A stretch of 64,000 bases of DNA from Rhodosporidiobolus odoratus. Its lineage: Eukaryota > Basidiomycota > Microbotryomycetes > Sporidiobolales > Sporidiobolaceae. The notes beneath the pieces were generated by a model. It searched no databases, was not told the DNA's origin, and saw only the letters and a list, made by a program, of their open reading frames with translations. The stretch is from NCBI GenBank assembly GCA_034387635.1, contig JAOANU010000013.1, positions 310,001-374,000 on the forward strand, read 5' to 3'. Position numbers and translations under genes: made by a program. Of the stretch, positions 22,401 to 32,674 are shown one piece after another; the first letter of the stretch is position 1; each line of letters begins with the position of its first letter.

Positions 22401-23661
22401 CTTGAAATGACAGAAGGCATCAAGCCGATATCCTCGAGCGTTCCCCTTGTCGAGGAGCGAGACGAATCCCGCTCGTGTAGACTGCCTCGTTCTCGTAGAG
22501 ATCCGCCTCGCTGAGGTCCCATTCCTCCTCCCCCTCCAGAGGATCGCGACGGAAAAGCGGATTCGCTCCCGCCTCTTCGTGCCATAGACCCATTGAGGCT
22601 AGCAGACGAGGTGGTCGAGACGCTGCCATCGCTGTGCCTCCCTCGGTTGTACCCGTAAGCGCCGTTCTCCTCGTACGTGGGTGGGGGAGGCGCCGCCGCA
22701 GCTGCAGTGACGAATCGCCGCAGCTCGTCCCTACTCCTACCCGCGCTAGCCGGCGTAAGGGGTATCCCACTCTGACCCGGTGAAGCACCGATCCCAAGTC
22801 CAACATGAGCGGCTTGACCACCAGCGACAGCAGCCGCATTCGCAGCCCGTTCCCGTTCACGTCGAGCCGCTGATCCTTCGCGGTAGAGTCGCTGTTTCTC
22901 TCGCAAGCCGTGGAGGAGGCCGATGATGATTTGTCGGACTTGGGGGAGGTGGCGTTCGAGAGCTGCTTGAGAGGGAGTGTCGGAGAGGCAGGTTTCGAGA
23001 CAGATTCGGAGGTCGGATGGGACGGAGAGAAGCTCGCTACGCAGCAAGCAGGTCGTCAAGTCACGCATGGTGGAGGGTGAGTGTAGATGAGGGAGAGAGA
23101 GGACGCACTTCATTCCGATTTTTTCGCGAGCAAATGCTGCGCAAGCTACGTTGAAGTCGTTGCCGAGTTTGACATAGATGGCAGAGATGGCGTCTTCTGA
23201 TACTTCGCCTCGTGACCATTTTGCGAGACCTGTTGATGGCGGTTTCAAGCACAGAGTGGGATATGCCGGGCGAACGAGGCGGTGCGAGGAACGCAGGCGA
23301 GTTGCAGCGAGCGAGCAGAGAGGAGGTATAGCGGTAGTACGAGTGTGCAGACTGTAAGTATGCGATCATATAGCAGGTGGGAGACGCTGCGCACCTTCGA
23401 GAAGCTGTTTGGTCGCGACAAGGAGCCTGGTGATAGTGCTCTCCAAATTGCTATTGGACGCCGGCCCCGCCTGTTTGTTGCAGTCTCATCAGTTCCATCT
23501 GCGAATCAAAGTCCTTGACTGGGCAACGACGAGGCAACATTTCTTGTACAGACTGAGTGGGGAAGAGGAGCTGAATCGCATACCCTCGATCCGGTAGTCT
23601 TTCCGCTATTGGCGGAGGTGGCAGGGGAAGCTGCTCGACTGTTTGAGCTGTCGCCTGACAT
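19419..23661 (-). CDS. BUD6: Bud6/Aip3 actin- and formin-binding polarity protein
   Basis: Polarisome component that binds actin and stimulates formins at growth sites. Exons on the minus strand: 23584-23661, 23395-23470, 23109-23229, 20962-23036, 19419-20749; phases close to 1226 aa. N-terminal domain: ITRLLVATKQLLEGLAKWSR, YVKLGNDFN, VPSDLRICLE and YLP-like HLPQVRQIIIGLLHGL. A ~500-residue Ser/Pro-rich linker follows. Near residues 700-780 is the conserved FLRLGPRVRRAHL...IEQLRQLFCERFGYSPG segment. The C-terminal exon is the largely helical core/flank region with coiled-coil segments (LQSQHSEVQNLRREIGILRQ, SQMWSVELSRILGEQKAVET) that binds formin and actin in Bud6. Start MSGDSSNSRAASP was chosen because its splice to exon 2 keeps the frame. 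The intron before 23229 is longer than usual (165 nt). Confidence 0.9.
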
Positions 23662-24023
23662 TCCGCTTGTCGTCTACGTTGAAGGAGGCAAAGGTAATGA
23701 TGAGCGAGTGAGGACGTTGGAGAACGGCAAGTCGAGCTGGGAACGGTGCGCTGACGAGGGTTGAGGGTGGCAGAAGGTATAGAGACGTTTTTCAGCGCCG
23801 CCTAGCTTGCACTGTGGGTAGTTTGAAACAGCAGCGGGAGCAAACTATGCGAGAGGTTCATCGTGCGCTTTCGAATCCGAGTACGAATCTCACACTACAG
23901 CTGAAGCTTTTTCATCACGCTCAACTCGGCGAGACAGCTCTCAATAGCCGCACCCGACCCTCCACGACGACGTCCAGCTCGATCGACGTCTTTCCCACCT
24001 CCTCCTCTTTCTCTCATTCCAGC
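23662..24023. promoter_or_regulatory. Divergent promoter region of BUD6 and the cis-prenyltransferase
   Basis: About 360 bp between the chosen start codons. In-frame sequence for the plus gene extends back to about 23814 (ATG at 23847), so the true promoter may be shorter. Confidence 0.4.
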
Positions 24024-25419
24024 ATGCTCACCTTCCTCCGAGCCTACTTACCCTTTCCCTCATCAATACCTTCACCACCACCGATACACGACGATCCACC
24101 CTCCGACCCCCCGCTTCCCCTCTCAGCTTCTTTAGTTCCCTACCTCCCCTCTTTCACCCACTCCCTCCTCCGCTCTCTCCTCATCTCCAGCCTCTCCCTT
24201 TTCCCCCTCCCACAACACATAGCCTTCATTATGGACGGTAACCGTCGAAGCGCACGAGAAAGGCATCTTCCCGTCCGAGTCGGGCATGAAGAAGGCTTCG
24301 AGGCACTCAAGAGGGTCTTGAGTTTCTTGCTGAGGCTGCAAGTGCCTCATGTCACGGTGTATGCGTTCAGCATCGAGAACTTCAACAGGAGCGCGGACGA
24401 GGTGGACGCCCTGATGGGAATGGCTAGGGGGAGGTTGGTCGAGATATGCAGACATGGGTGCGTCGTCTTTTCTCCTTATTGGTCATCTGCACGCTCTGGC
24501 TAACTGCTTCCTGTCGGTTCTGCGCTTATTCTGACGCCTGTAACTTATCCCCCACCGTACTACATCGTCGGCCACGACCGCAGCGCCCTCCTTCACCAGC
24601 ACGGCGTCCGGATCCGCGTACTAGGTCGTCGAGACCTCCTTCCTCCTGATGTCCAAGCAAGTTGCCTCGAAGCCGAGAAGATGACAGAAGGGAACACTCG
24701 GTGCGCTCCCCCATCAGTAACTTTTCCTTGCCTTCCTCCCATTCCGTGCTTTCGCTCCTTCCTCCCCCTTGCTTATGATCATCCCTCTTTGCTAAAGAGA
24801 CGCGAAATACTAACGTCTTGCTTGCTGTTTACGATAGGGGTGTCCTCAACCTTTGCTGCCCCTATGCCTCTCAAGAAGAAATCGCCTCTTCAATCAAGCA
24901 TACAGTCGAGCGCTGCGAAGCCGGTGAACTGGATCCTGCGTGCGTCTCCCTTCTCCTCTAGCCCTTGCCTTCTGTTTCTGATCTCGGCCTTCGTGAACAA
25001 CAATCAACACACAGGGATATCACGGAACATGCCCTAGACGCAGCGATGTATACTTCTCAGTCTCCCCCGCTCGATATCCTCATCCGAACCAGCGGGGTCA
25101 GGCGGTTGAGCGATTTTCTCCTATGGCAGGTGCGTCTACCACTTCTCCATCTTTTCCTCTTCAGCTCTCTCCTCCTCTCCCCTTTAGCGTGGAAGAGCCA
25201 AGAGCTGAGTCGAGTTGAGTTGAGCAGGCAAACGAAAATACAACTCTCCATTTCGCCACACCCAATTGGCCAGACATCGGAGTAGCCGATATCCTCCCAC
25301 CTCTCTTGGCCTGGCAAGCGGAGAAACTCGCAGAGATAGTGGGAGGGATGGTAGGAAGGTTGTTGGGGATGTTTGGGCTCGGCAAGCTCGGCGCCGGGTT
25401 GGAGGGGTCGGGAGGTTAG
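24024..25419 (+). CDS. RER2: cis-Prenyltransferase (dehydrodolichyl diphosphate synthase)
   Basis: ER-associated enzyme extending farnesyl diphosphate with isopentenyl diphosphate to make the dolichol backbone for N-glycosylation. Exons 24024-24457, 24584-24700, 24838-24939, 25015-25129, 25228-25419; phases close to 319 aa. Motifs in order: [15 protein letters not shown] (catalytic Asp region), [64 protein letters not shown] and [20 protein letters not shown]. The N-terminus before residue 70 includes a hydrophobic stretch ([15 protein letters not shown]) typical of ER association. ATG 24024 ([11 protein letters not shown]) fits the family better than the upstream in-frame ATG 23847. RER2 and SRT1 paralogues cannot be separated from sequence alone. 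Confidence 0.92.
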
Positions 25420-26214
25420 CTGCCCCCTATGTGGACTGCATGACGCGCAACGATTGATCAGGCGCTGGACAATGGGGTTTTCTTTCGAAGTGCTCGACCG
25501 CGTACGACTCGACGCCTCTTTCCAGTCCCGCTGACACGCTTCTTTTCGCTTGCTGTGACACTCCGCGGCTTCTAGCTCGTGCACGGCCCGGCATATCTCA
25601 ACACCGCCTAGCAGCTGGCATCGAGGTCAGCCAGGAGCCCAAGGGACGGCAGACAGCGATCGTGTCGGCGCTTGTTGAGTGTGGGTTGGTGGTGGAAGGG
25701 AGTGTTCACGGAGAGACTTGCTTCTGCGTGCATCCTGTCCTGTATAGCGGATGCGTTGATACCCCTGATGCAGTGTATAGACATTGCTTTTGTGGGGCGG
25801 GAATGGCAAGCTCAGGGCTAAAAGGAGGAGAAAAGGACTGATGGCTTGAAAAGGTCGAAGGTTAGTCATTCCAAAGGGAACCCCTACACCAAAAGGATAC
25901 CCACATCGAGCTCAGTTGAATGGCAGACGTAACACAAAGCTCCTTTGCATGAGCACCCTCGCTAGGCAATGACTCAAGCTGGTCAGGAAAGGATGTGGCG
26001 AGCCTTCTCTTCTGCTGTAGCATGCTTTGTACTCGGAGCAAGCTCGTTGCTCGAGCTCCTCTATGTCTTTCAGAGGACCACGGGACGTGCTGGGAGAATC
26101 GGAGAGGACAGGATCCGATGGATAGAGACAGCCCGATATAAAAGGAAAAGTGGGTCCCCTGATAGTTACGATCAACCCCCTCTTCAAGCGCCGCATGAGA
26201 AGCAAGCGACCTGC
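25420..26214. other. Intergenic, convergent 3' ends
   Basis: Lies between the cis-prenyltransferase and family copy 4. Open frames seen here have no family resemblance or splice partners. Confidence 0.45.
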
Positions 26215-26958
26215 TTATCCGTTGAAGGCCTTCTTCTGGTACCAATGTCCCAGTATTAACTGCAAGAGCGCGAGTCATGATCATCCAGACTATCAGTCAA
26301 AATCTTCACTCACCCGCCACTGGAGGATTCGAGCGGCTGCACTCACCAGCACGAAGCCCAGGACCGTCACGCCTGAACCCCACCCGATCCTCGCAATGTT
26401 GACAGGTGCATCCGACGGGACAAAGGCGAGCGTGATAGCCTAGGAACGCAAGCCTGGTCAACTCTGGCAGATTTCTTCTGGCGCTGCAGGTGCAGCAGAT
26501 GAGACTTACAATGACACCGCCGCCCACAAGACAAGTACCTGAGCACATGATCGCCTCGTAACGTCCTCGGGTGTATTTGATTCGCGAGACTGATCCTCGA
26601 CTTGGAAGTTCTACTCGATTGGCTGTGTTTGCCAGCCGGCGCCGTGCAGAAGATCCGGGGTTCTATGAAAAAGACCAACGTGAACAAGCTGTGTCTGCCT
26701 CGAGCGGTTACAGGATGCGAAAAAAGATCTCCATCTCCATACCATGTCATCAAGCGGAATGCCCCTCTCTGGATCGTGTCCCAGCGCCCTCATACTGTAC
26801 TCCCTACCCCTTCCCTTCTTGGATCGGGTACTATTGGTCGAAGAGCGGCGAGAGGAGTCGGGTCCGAGCCTGTCGGAGGAGTCTTCATCGCTCGATTCAA
26901 CTTCGCTGCTGGAGTATGCCGGGTCAGAGTACTGGCGGTCAGGACGACTTGACGGCAT
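26215..26958 (-). CDS. Two-helix membrane-protein family, copy 4 (168 aa, function unknown)
   Basis: Exons on the minus strand: 26743-26958 (72 aa), 26510-26662 (51 aa), 26347-26439 (31 aa), 26215-26259 (14 aa plus stop), all phase 0. Start MPSSRPDRQYSDPAYSSSE; motif EYSMRALGHDPERGIPLDDM at the end of exon 1. Exon 2 is short and basic and ends in helix 1 (CSGTCLVGGGVI); exon 3 continues AITLAFVPSDAPVN (loop) then helix 2 (IGWGSGVTVLGFVL); the tail is LILGHWYQKKAFNG. It lies 8 kb from copy 3 with BUD6 and the cis-prenyltransferase between, on the same strand. Its short exon 2 shows that the hydrophilic middle is free to change length. Confidence 0.75.
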
Positions 26959-27940
26959 GCTGCGCTGGGTGGATCAGCTGTCTGCGACGGATTGGAAGGA
27001 GCGAGGGAAGAGGAGGGAAGGAGTGAAAAAAGCCTCGCCCTGCCGGATCCGCGGAGTTTTCTTGCGCTGTCAGGAGTCGGCGGCGATGATCCATGGCTCG
27101 TCCATGGCGGAGGTGCAGAGCTGTGACGAGGCTTGTGCACTCAGGCTATGTGAGACAAAGCTAGTCAGTGATGTGCACAGGGCTATGCAAGCAAGTCGGC
27201 TGTCCTAGCAATGCGGAAGGAACTCTCAAGACCTTCTCAACTCAAACTTGCGACCTTTGCACAAGCTAGCTACGTCCTTCCGTTGGTGTAGACGCAATGC
27301 AGAGCTATTCATACGCAGATCGCACAACCGGAGTGGAGGCGTTGCGGGGACATAGACGAGCAAGTGACCCCTGGTTGTGCTTACAGTGTTTACCCTTTAC
27401 ACCACAGAAGTTGGCAGACTGTGTCGTGAGCACGGCTTGGATTGATCACTGCAGTGCTGCATTTGGCGTTTTAAGCACTGAGCTGCTCGAGGTCACGCCG
27501 TTCTCTGACATCTCTCCCTATGTGAAAGGCGATGTTGCCGTTGACTTTGCTCGCTTGGACGCTGAGAGGATGAGAGGCCAATAGTGTAGTCTAGCATGCA
27601 GTCTAAACTCAGCGATAGCGTGAGAAAGAGAGCAAGCCAGGTTGCTGCCGGTTTCGCCCAACTCCTCTGACCTCATCACTACACTTCACTTCCTGTCACT
27701 TCTCCTCCTTGCCTATCCAGATTCCCCGCGCTATAACCCTAAGGTCAACACAACTGCACTGTGTAGGCGTGGTAAGGGAGCGATCCCTTACACCATGGGT
27801 GTCAAACACTCACTGTAGTAGTGGCATGAGCAGACCTTTAGCCTGGTCATTCAGGCAGGTGGCAAGGAGACAATTGAACTTTTGACACGTGGAAGTCGCA
27901 GTGAGTTTATCTCTCCAGCCTGTCATCCCAAGTACTGTAT
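26959..27940. other. Spacer between family copies 4 and 5
   Basis: A 95-codon plus-strand frame (27297-27584, ATG start) shows no recognisable domain or codon signature and may be chance. Nothing else recognised. Confidence 0.35.
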
Positions 27941-27979
27941 CAGCTCACAACCATCATGAGGAGAAACTGAGCATGACAG

Positions 27980-28730
27980 CGAGTCAGATGCAGGCCTTGT
28001 CAGACTGCATCTTGATCAGAAATAATCCTTGCACGTGCAGGCACCATACCGAAACCGCCGCCCACAATAAGTGCCCAGATGTCGGGGGTCGGGTTTGTGT
28101 AACCATAAGCTGAAATCTACATGTACCCAGGAATCAATGGTGTATGTTACTACAAGGCAGAAAGAGGCTCACACTGACGGCTACTGGAAAAACCAGAATG
28201 CAAATGCAGAGAATCCGCAATTTACCGGCCGGTTAAAAAGCTGCGCAGGATGCTGTGAGTCGTGCTGTTGCTGTTCCTTCTCGCCACTTGAGGGTCTTCC
28301 AGTATGGCGCGTTGAATGTTGCGGGTCGCTCGAGAGATCCCGCATCCCCCTAGGAAGCCAGGAAACAAATTTTTGTCGAGTTATCAAGAGGGGTCACAAA
28401 ATAAGAGTGGACCAGACACTTTATACAAGAAGGGGCTTCTGACTGGCAGTGAGAAGGTGGTGTGAGTCAGAGGATCGTTACACTCCTGCCACTCTCCGAG
28501 CTCCGTGTCTGGCTCTTGCCGGCTCCATGCCTTAGAGAGGCGCCCTGGGTTTTTGCATCACGTACTCGCTCCTGCTGCCGCGCCCTCTAAAGCGTTCTTT
28601 AGCTCAGGAGCGGCGAGAGGGGTTCCTTTCAGGAGCAAGTCCATTGATCAAATCCTCGTCACTGGCTGAGGGCGGATCCAAGGTCGCTTGATTTGACCAA
28701 CACTGAGGCGCTACTGTAACAAAGAGACAA
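27980..28730 (-). pseudogene. Two-helix membrane-protein family, copy 5 (decayed)
   Basis: Remnants in family order on the minus strand. Exon 1 (about 28500-28700) retains SASDEDLINGLAPE, close to SSSDADSIDGLEPS of copy 3, and RGRGSRSEYVMQ, close to GRGREYSMRA of copy 4, but is broken by several stop codons and has no start. Exon 2 (acceptor near 28351) runs in phase 0 to helix 1 (RILCICILVFPVAVS) with one TAA at 28233-28235. Exon 3 begins ISAYGYTNPTPDIWAL and continues through a Gly-rich helix 2. A possible last exon ends near 27980. The combination of retained exon phases and several stops indicates a dead copy. Boundaries are approximate. Confidence 0.55.
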
Positions 28731-28747
28731 GAGAACAGCGTATATTG

Positions 28748-28835
28748 CTGGTCCGTTCTCTGTGAGCGTGAGCGTGAGGTGAAGCTACAAAAGAGAACAC
28801 ACCTGGTTCGCTCTCCGTGAGCCTGAGCGTGAGGA
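28748..28835. repeat. Imperfect direct repeat of about 31 bp
   Basis: Two copies of a TGGTYCGYTCTCYGTGAGCS-type unit followed by TGAGCGTGAGG lie near 28750-28780 and 28802-28832, separated by about 20 bp and differing at a few positions. Function unknown. Confidence 0.6.
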
Positions 28836-29220
28836 GAAGAACCAAGGTTACGTCGTCAGTTCCCGGCTGACTGCCCAAGCTCAATATTGCTGCTGCTGTG
28901 GCAGTCTTAGGCTAACAACGGCTTCCGATAGGCTGAAATGTAGAGCAGTCGGCACTGTCATGACATTGACAGGCTATGTATACAACGTGCTTAGTCAGCA
29001 TTTTCCCGGGGGGCAAACAAGGGAGCAAGCGTCAAATGTCGCAGACGGGAATAAGAAGCAGAACCAGGTGGAAGAGGGTTGGCTATTGGCTGGCTTTACA
29101 CCCTTCAGTCGCACAGCAAACGGTCGCAACTACATTGAGGCGTAGGAAGATGGCCTGCCATTCCACCCCCTCCTCTCATCTCTTCCCCCTCCTAGACCTT
29201 CTCCACACCCTGATCCGTGC
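28836..29220. other. Intergenic upstream of the decayed copy and 3' of the PBDC1 gene
   Basis: No gene, RNA or repeat recognised. Confidence 0.4.
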
Positions 29221-30451
29221 CTAATCCCACCGCTTCGGATCCCTCTGATTCTCCTCAAAGATAAAGTCGTTGAGCCCGGCCTTGTTTCTTGCAATCTCGA
29301 TAGCGTAGAACTGGGTGCGGTAGCCTGTTTTTCTCGATCATCATCATCAGCATCATTGAGCGCGCGTGCGTGCGTGCATGCGTGAGCGCAGGGTGCAGGG
29401 TGCGGGTCGTAGACGGGAAGATGATAGGCAGGGGACGATGAGGTCATGGTAGAGCGGGGGGGGGGGGGGGGGGGGGTCGGAGGGAAGGGCGGTGCAGGGT
29501 GGAAGAAGCCGAGTGGGGAACAGTCAGTATGAAATCAGAGCTGAGTGGGGGCACGTCCAGGAGGCGGAAAGCCTACCAAACATCGAGTTTTGCTCCGTGT
29601 AATCGTCCTGAACGTTCTTTCGAAGCAACGTCCCAAAGTTGTACTCATCTGTTGATCACCAGATTCCAATCGTCAGTCAGTATTTTCCATGAGCGGCGCA
29701 GGAGGGGAGGGAGCAGAAGAACAAGAAACTGACCAATCTTCTTCTCAAACGGCATCATAAACTCCCTCCACCTCTTTTTCCCTTCTGGAGATTTCATCTC
29801 GTCCTCATCAAGCAACTTGAGTTTCTCTCCACCGTTGGCGAGGTATTCGGGAAAGGCGGTTGAGAAGGAAGAGTATAGTTCAGAGTCCCATCTGGGGGTG
29901 GGCGGAGGAGGAGGTTCGTGGAGCCAATGTGTGTGCGAGTGTGGGACGGAAAGAGAGGGGAATGGAAGGTTTGGGCCGAGGTTTGAGGGCGTTGCGAGAG
30001 CGTAAGGGAAGAGTGAGGGACAGCAGGAGACGATGGGCGCAAAAGAAAGAAATGGAGGAAGGGTCAGATCAGCTTCTTGATCAGGTGATCAGGGAGAGGG
30101 CTGCAAGGGACGCGAAAAGGAAAGAAGAAAACGCAAGAACAGTAGAGTACGAACTTGGTCAACCTCGGCAAAGTACTAGCCTTCAAACTCCTAATCAACT
30201 TGAAATGAGTCTCGGCTTCCTCCATACATTTCACCGCAAACTGCATTTCGATGCGTAGAAACGCGGACGAAAAGACGGCAAAGAAGGGGCGTTAGTTCGG
30301 CGTACATGGCTGGAGCTACGAGGGAGGGCTTCGTATCCTCGTCGTTTCGCGCGCTTTCAGCAGAGAAAGTAGACGGCAGCGCTGCTGGCGCTCCTTGCCC
30401 GTCGACGGCGGCGAACGAGCGACCGGAGATGATGTCGTCGATTTCTGACAT
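29221..30451 (-). CDS. PBDC1/YPL225W-family protein (eEF1A chaperone homologue)
   Basis: Exons on the minus strand: 30320-30451, 30155-30240, 29734-29891, 29577-29648, 29221-29324; phases close to 183 aa. Conserved family segments in order: FAVKCMEEAETHFKLI, LTKWDSELYSSF, LLDEDEMKSPEGKKRWREFM, YNFGTLLRKNVQDDYTEQNS, RTQFYAIEIARNKAGLNDFI. The budding-yeast homologue Ypl225w has been described as a co-translational chaperone for elongation factor eEF1A; the same role here is inferred from homology. Start MSEIDDIISGRSF at 30451 is the first ATG; the exact end of exon 1 is the least certain boundary. Intron 2 uses a GTTCGT donor. The last intron (29325-29576) is long and carries a 21-nt G/C homopolymer. 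Confidence 0.88.
29456..29476. repeat. Poly-G tract of 21 (poly-C on the sense strand of the PBDC1 gene)
   Basis: Uninterrupted G21 on the plus strand inside the last intron of the PBDC1 homologue. Long mononucleotide G runs are hard to sequence, so the exact length may be an assembly artefact. Confidence 0.85.
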
Positions 30452-31231
30452 GGTGGGGATGTGCTTATAGGGGCAACTGGCGGGAAGGTGCGTGGGAGGC
30501 GAAGAGCGTGGTCAAGAAAGGGAGCGAGTGAGCGATGGAGTGGGTGGATTGTGCCAGTTACGAAGGAGATATTGTCGAATTGATGAGAATTCGAGGAAAG
30601 TTGTGAATGAGGAAGAACGGCGTGAGCGTATGAGTCACGAGTGTAAGCAGATGGCTGTTTGACCTACGGTGGTGTCTGTAATCTGTAGCACCGGGTAAGA
30701 TGCGAGCGAGGTGAGGACGAGATGGGAAACAGTTTCAGGACGAAGTCGAAGACTGCGTCTCGAGTATCGTCGTCAGTACAGCCTTGCAGGCAAAAGCAGC
30801 CGGCGCGACGCCCTCGTACAATCACGCAAGCCATGTAAGCCTATTCTCCCAGCCTCTCGTAACGATGCAAGAATCGTTATTTTCCTATTTTCCTATTGTC
30901 CCCTTTCCCTCTCATCAAGACCACGCGAGCTTCTTACCCCAGGACCGGTACCTCATGCTACCAGTAACAGAGGCCAAATTCAGCCGTACACGCCAGGCCG
31001 CTTCACTTCACCCAAGAAAGGACGCGTCGAAGACCAAAGGGAAGGAAAGAGAAGGAGAGAAACGAGAATGCAAGAACCAGGAAAAAAAAAAAAAATGCCC
31101 CATCGACACGCCCAGTCCACTCTGCCTTGACTCTCCCGCGCCTCGTCAGCCAGCCCCCCACAACGCCACCTATCCACTCAAAAGCGCCTCTCTCGCTCGC
31201 ACGCGGGACCGACGACCACCTCCCTCGAAGC
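30452..31231. other. Intergenic, PBDC1 promoter side and NDUFS6 3' side
   Basis: Contains an A13-type run near 31081-31094. Open frames here look like shadows or UTR; no gene recognised. Confidence 0.45.
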
Positions 31232-32531
31232 TTATTCGCTAAACGTCCCGTCGAGTCCACCGGCGGGTTTGCCATGACCATGGTGATGGTGGTCTTGTTC
31301 GTATCGAATACCGCTGTTTCGCACGGTCGTTTAAAGATGATCCGAGGTAGACGGAAGTCGGGGAGGTCGACACGAAAAAGAGTGCAATCGGAAAAGGCGA
31401 GAACGAGATGGCGCCAGAATGGGGAGGGCGGGTTGGCAGAGAAGGAAGAGGAACGCGTCAGTCCTCCGGGTAGCTTTACGTTGTATTGTAAGACCCTTTC
31501 ACGCGTGCGAAAGCAGAGTAGAGGAGGAGGGGAGGAAGGGATGGAAAGGGAGACTGGGGAACGAACCAGTAAGTGCACCCATGCGGACCTTTCTTGTCCA
31601 AGTTGATAAACACACGAGGGTGTCCAAGGGCGCCACCACCTATGGTAGGTTTCATGTTCGAGTCAGTTACCGAGCCGAGAAGAAAGAAACCGAAGAGAAC
31701 GAAAAAAGCGAAGAAAAAAGCGCACCTCCATCACAAGCTGCTACCCTAGCTTGAACCATCCTGATCGGTTCGTCCTGGATCAGCTCGATAGCGGCGAGGG
31801 GCCGAGGTTGGTACGCTTCGGTGGTTTGTTCGAATCGGGGTCCGACCATGGATTCGGTACTGTGACGTGGGGCGGTGGCGGTGGGCAGCAGAGTAAGAGG
31901 GAGGGTGAGCGGACCGGCCGTTCGGAAGAAGGATAGAAGGATGGACGAGAGGTCAAGGAGGAGGAGGAGGAGAGGAAGAGAGGAAAAAAAAAACAGAGAC
32001 GGACCGCTTTGCCTGACTCTTGGACCAGACTTCATTCCGGTTGGGAGCTTGGAGGGTGGTCACTTGAGGAGGGGTGTGAGGGGCGCTGTGAATCGAGCCA
32101 GGGAACGCGGCGAGAGTGGATAAACGAGACGGAAGAGACACCCGGGGACGGGGGGAAGAAGAGGGGAGAGAGGACAGGTCAGTACAGGGTACAACGGCAC
32201 CGACTCGAGTGATGTTTGCGCGCGAACGGGCCAGCTTGATCGTGGCAGCGCCTGTGAACGGTAGAGTGGGCCGGTAGTTGGTAGGTGACCAGTCTCAGGT
32301 CCCTGGCCGGTAGTTGGTTCAGGCGGTGGCAGGGGTTTGAGGTGCTGGTCGTGTGGTGCTTGTCTTGACCTCATAGGCGGGTCGCGGGTGAGGGTGTGCG
32401 AGAGGGTTGGCATTGGCGGGGAGGGGGGGGGGTCATGAAGAAACTCACGCGGGGGTGCGGGCTACCTGGTTGTGGGCACACCTGATGTGCTGTGCGAGCC
32501 TTGACGGCGTCCTGATGGCTGATCGGAGCAT
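31232..32531 (-). CDS. Mitochondrial complex I zinc-finger subunit (NDUFS6, 13-kDa Fe-S protein 6)
   Basis: Accessory NADH:ubiquinone oxidoreductase subunit that binds zinc at the N-module/Q-module interface. Exons on the minus strand: 32482-32531, 32186-32251, 32005-32085, 31726-31859, 31567-31639, 31232-31313; phases close to 161 aa. N-terminus MLRSAIRTPSRLAQHI is a good mitochondrial presequence. Family segments: LQAPNRNEVWSKSQ, MVGPRFEQT, PLAAIELIQDEPIRMVQAR, CDGGGGALGHPRVFINLDK and the zinc ligands in ACDGG...GHP...CTYCG. The tail carries a His-rich run (DHHHHGHG) after the last Cys. The second exon (32186-32251) has little conservation and is placed by phase and splice signals only. Presence of this subunit implies a functional complex I, unlike Saccharomyces. 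Confidence 0.9.
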
Positions 32532-32674
32532 GGCAAGTTGGGATTGAGTTGAGCGATGAGGATTCAAAAGGGCAGCAACAGGTTAACAGCGACAGACAAC
32601 CCACTTATTACTCGTCGTCGTCTACCATCACTGCTGCTCTGATCAGGCTGGACAGAGATCAGCATAGACAGGAG
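32532..32674. promoter_or_regulatory. Short divergent promoter of NDUFS6 and the Rom2-like RhoGEF
   Basis: Only 143 bp lie between the two start codons, so transcription start elements must overlap or lie within leaders. No TATA box recognised. Confidence 0.5.

Noticed and set aside
27297..27584. 95-codon plus-strand frame with ATG
   Set aside because: No recognisable domain, no splice partner, and GC-rich sequence yields such frames by chance.
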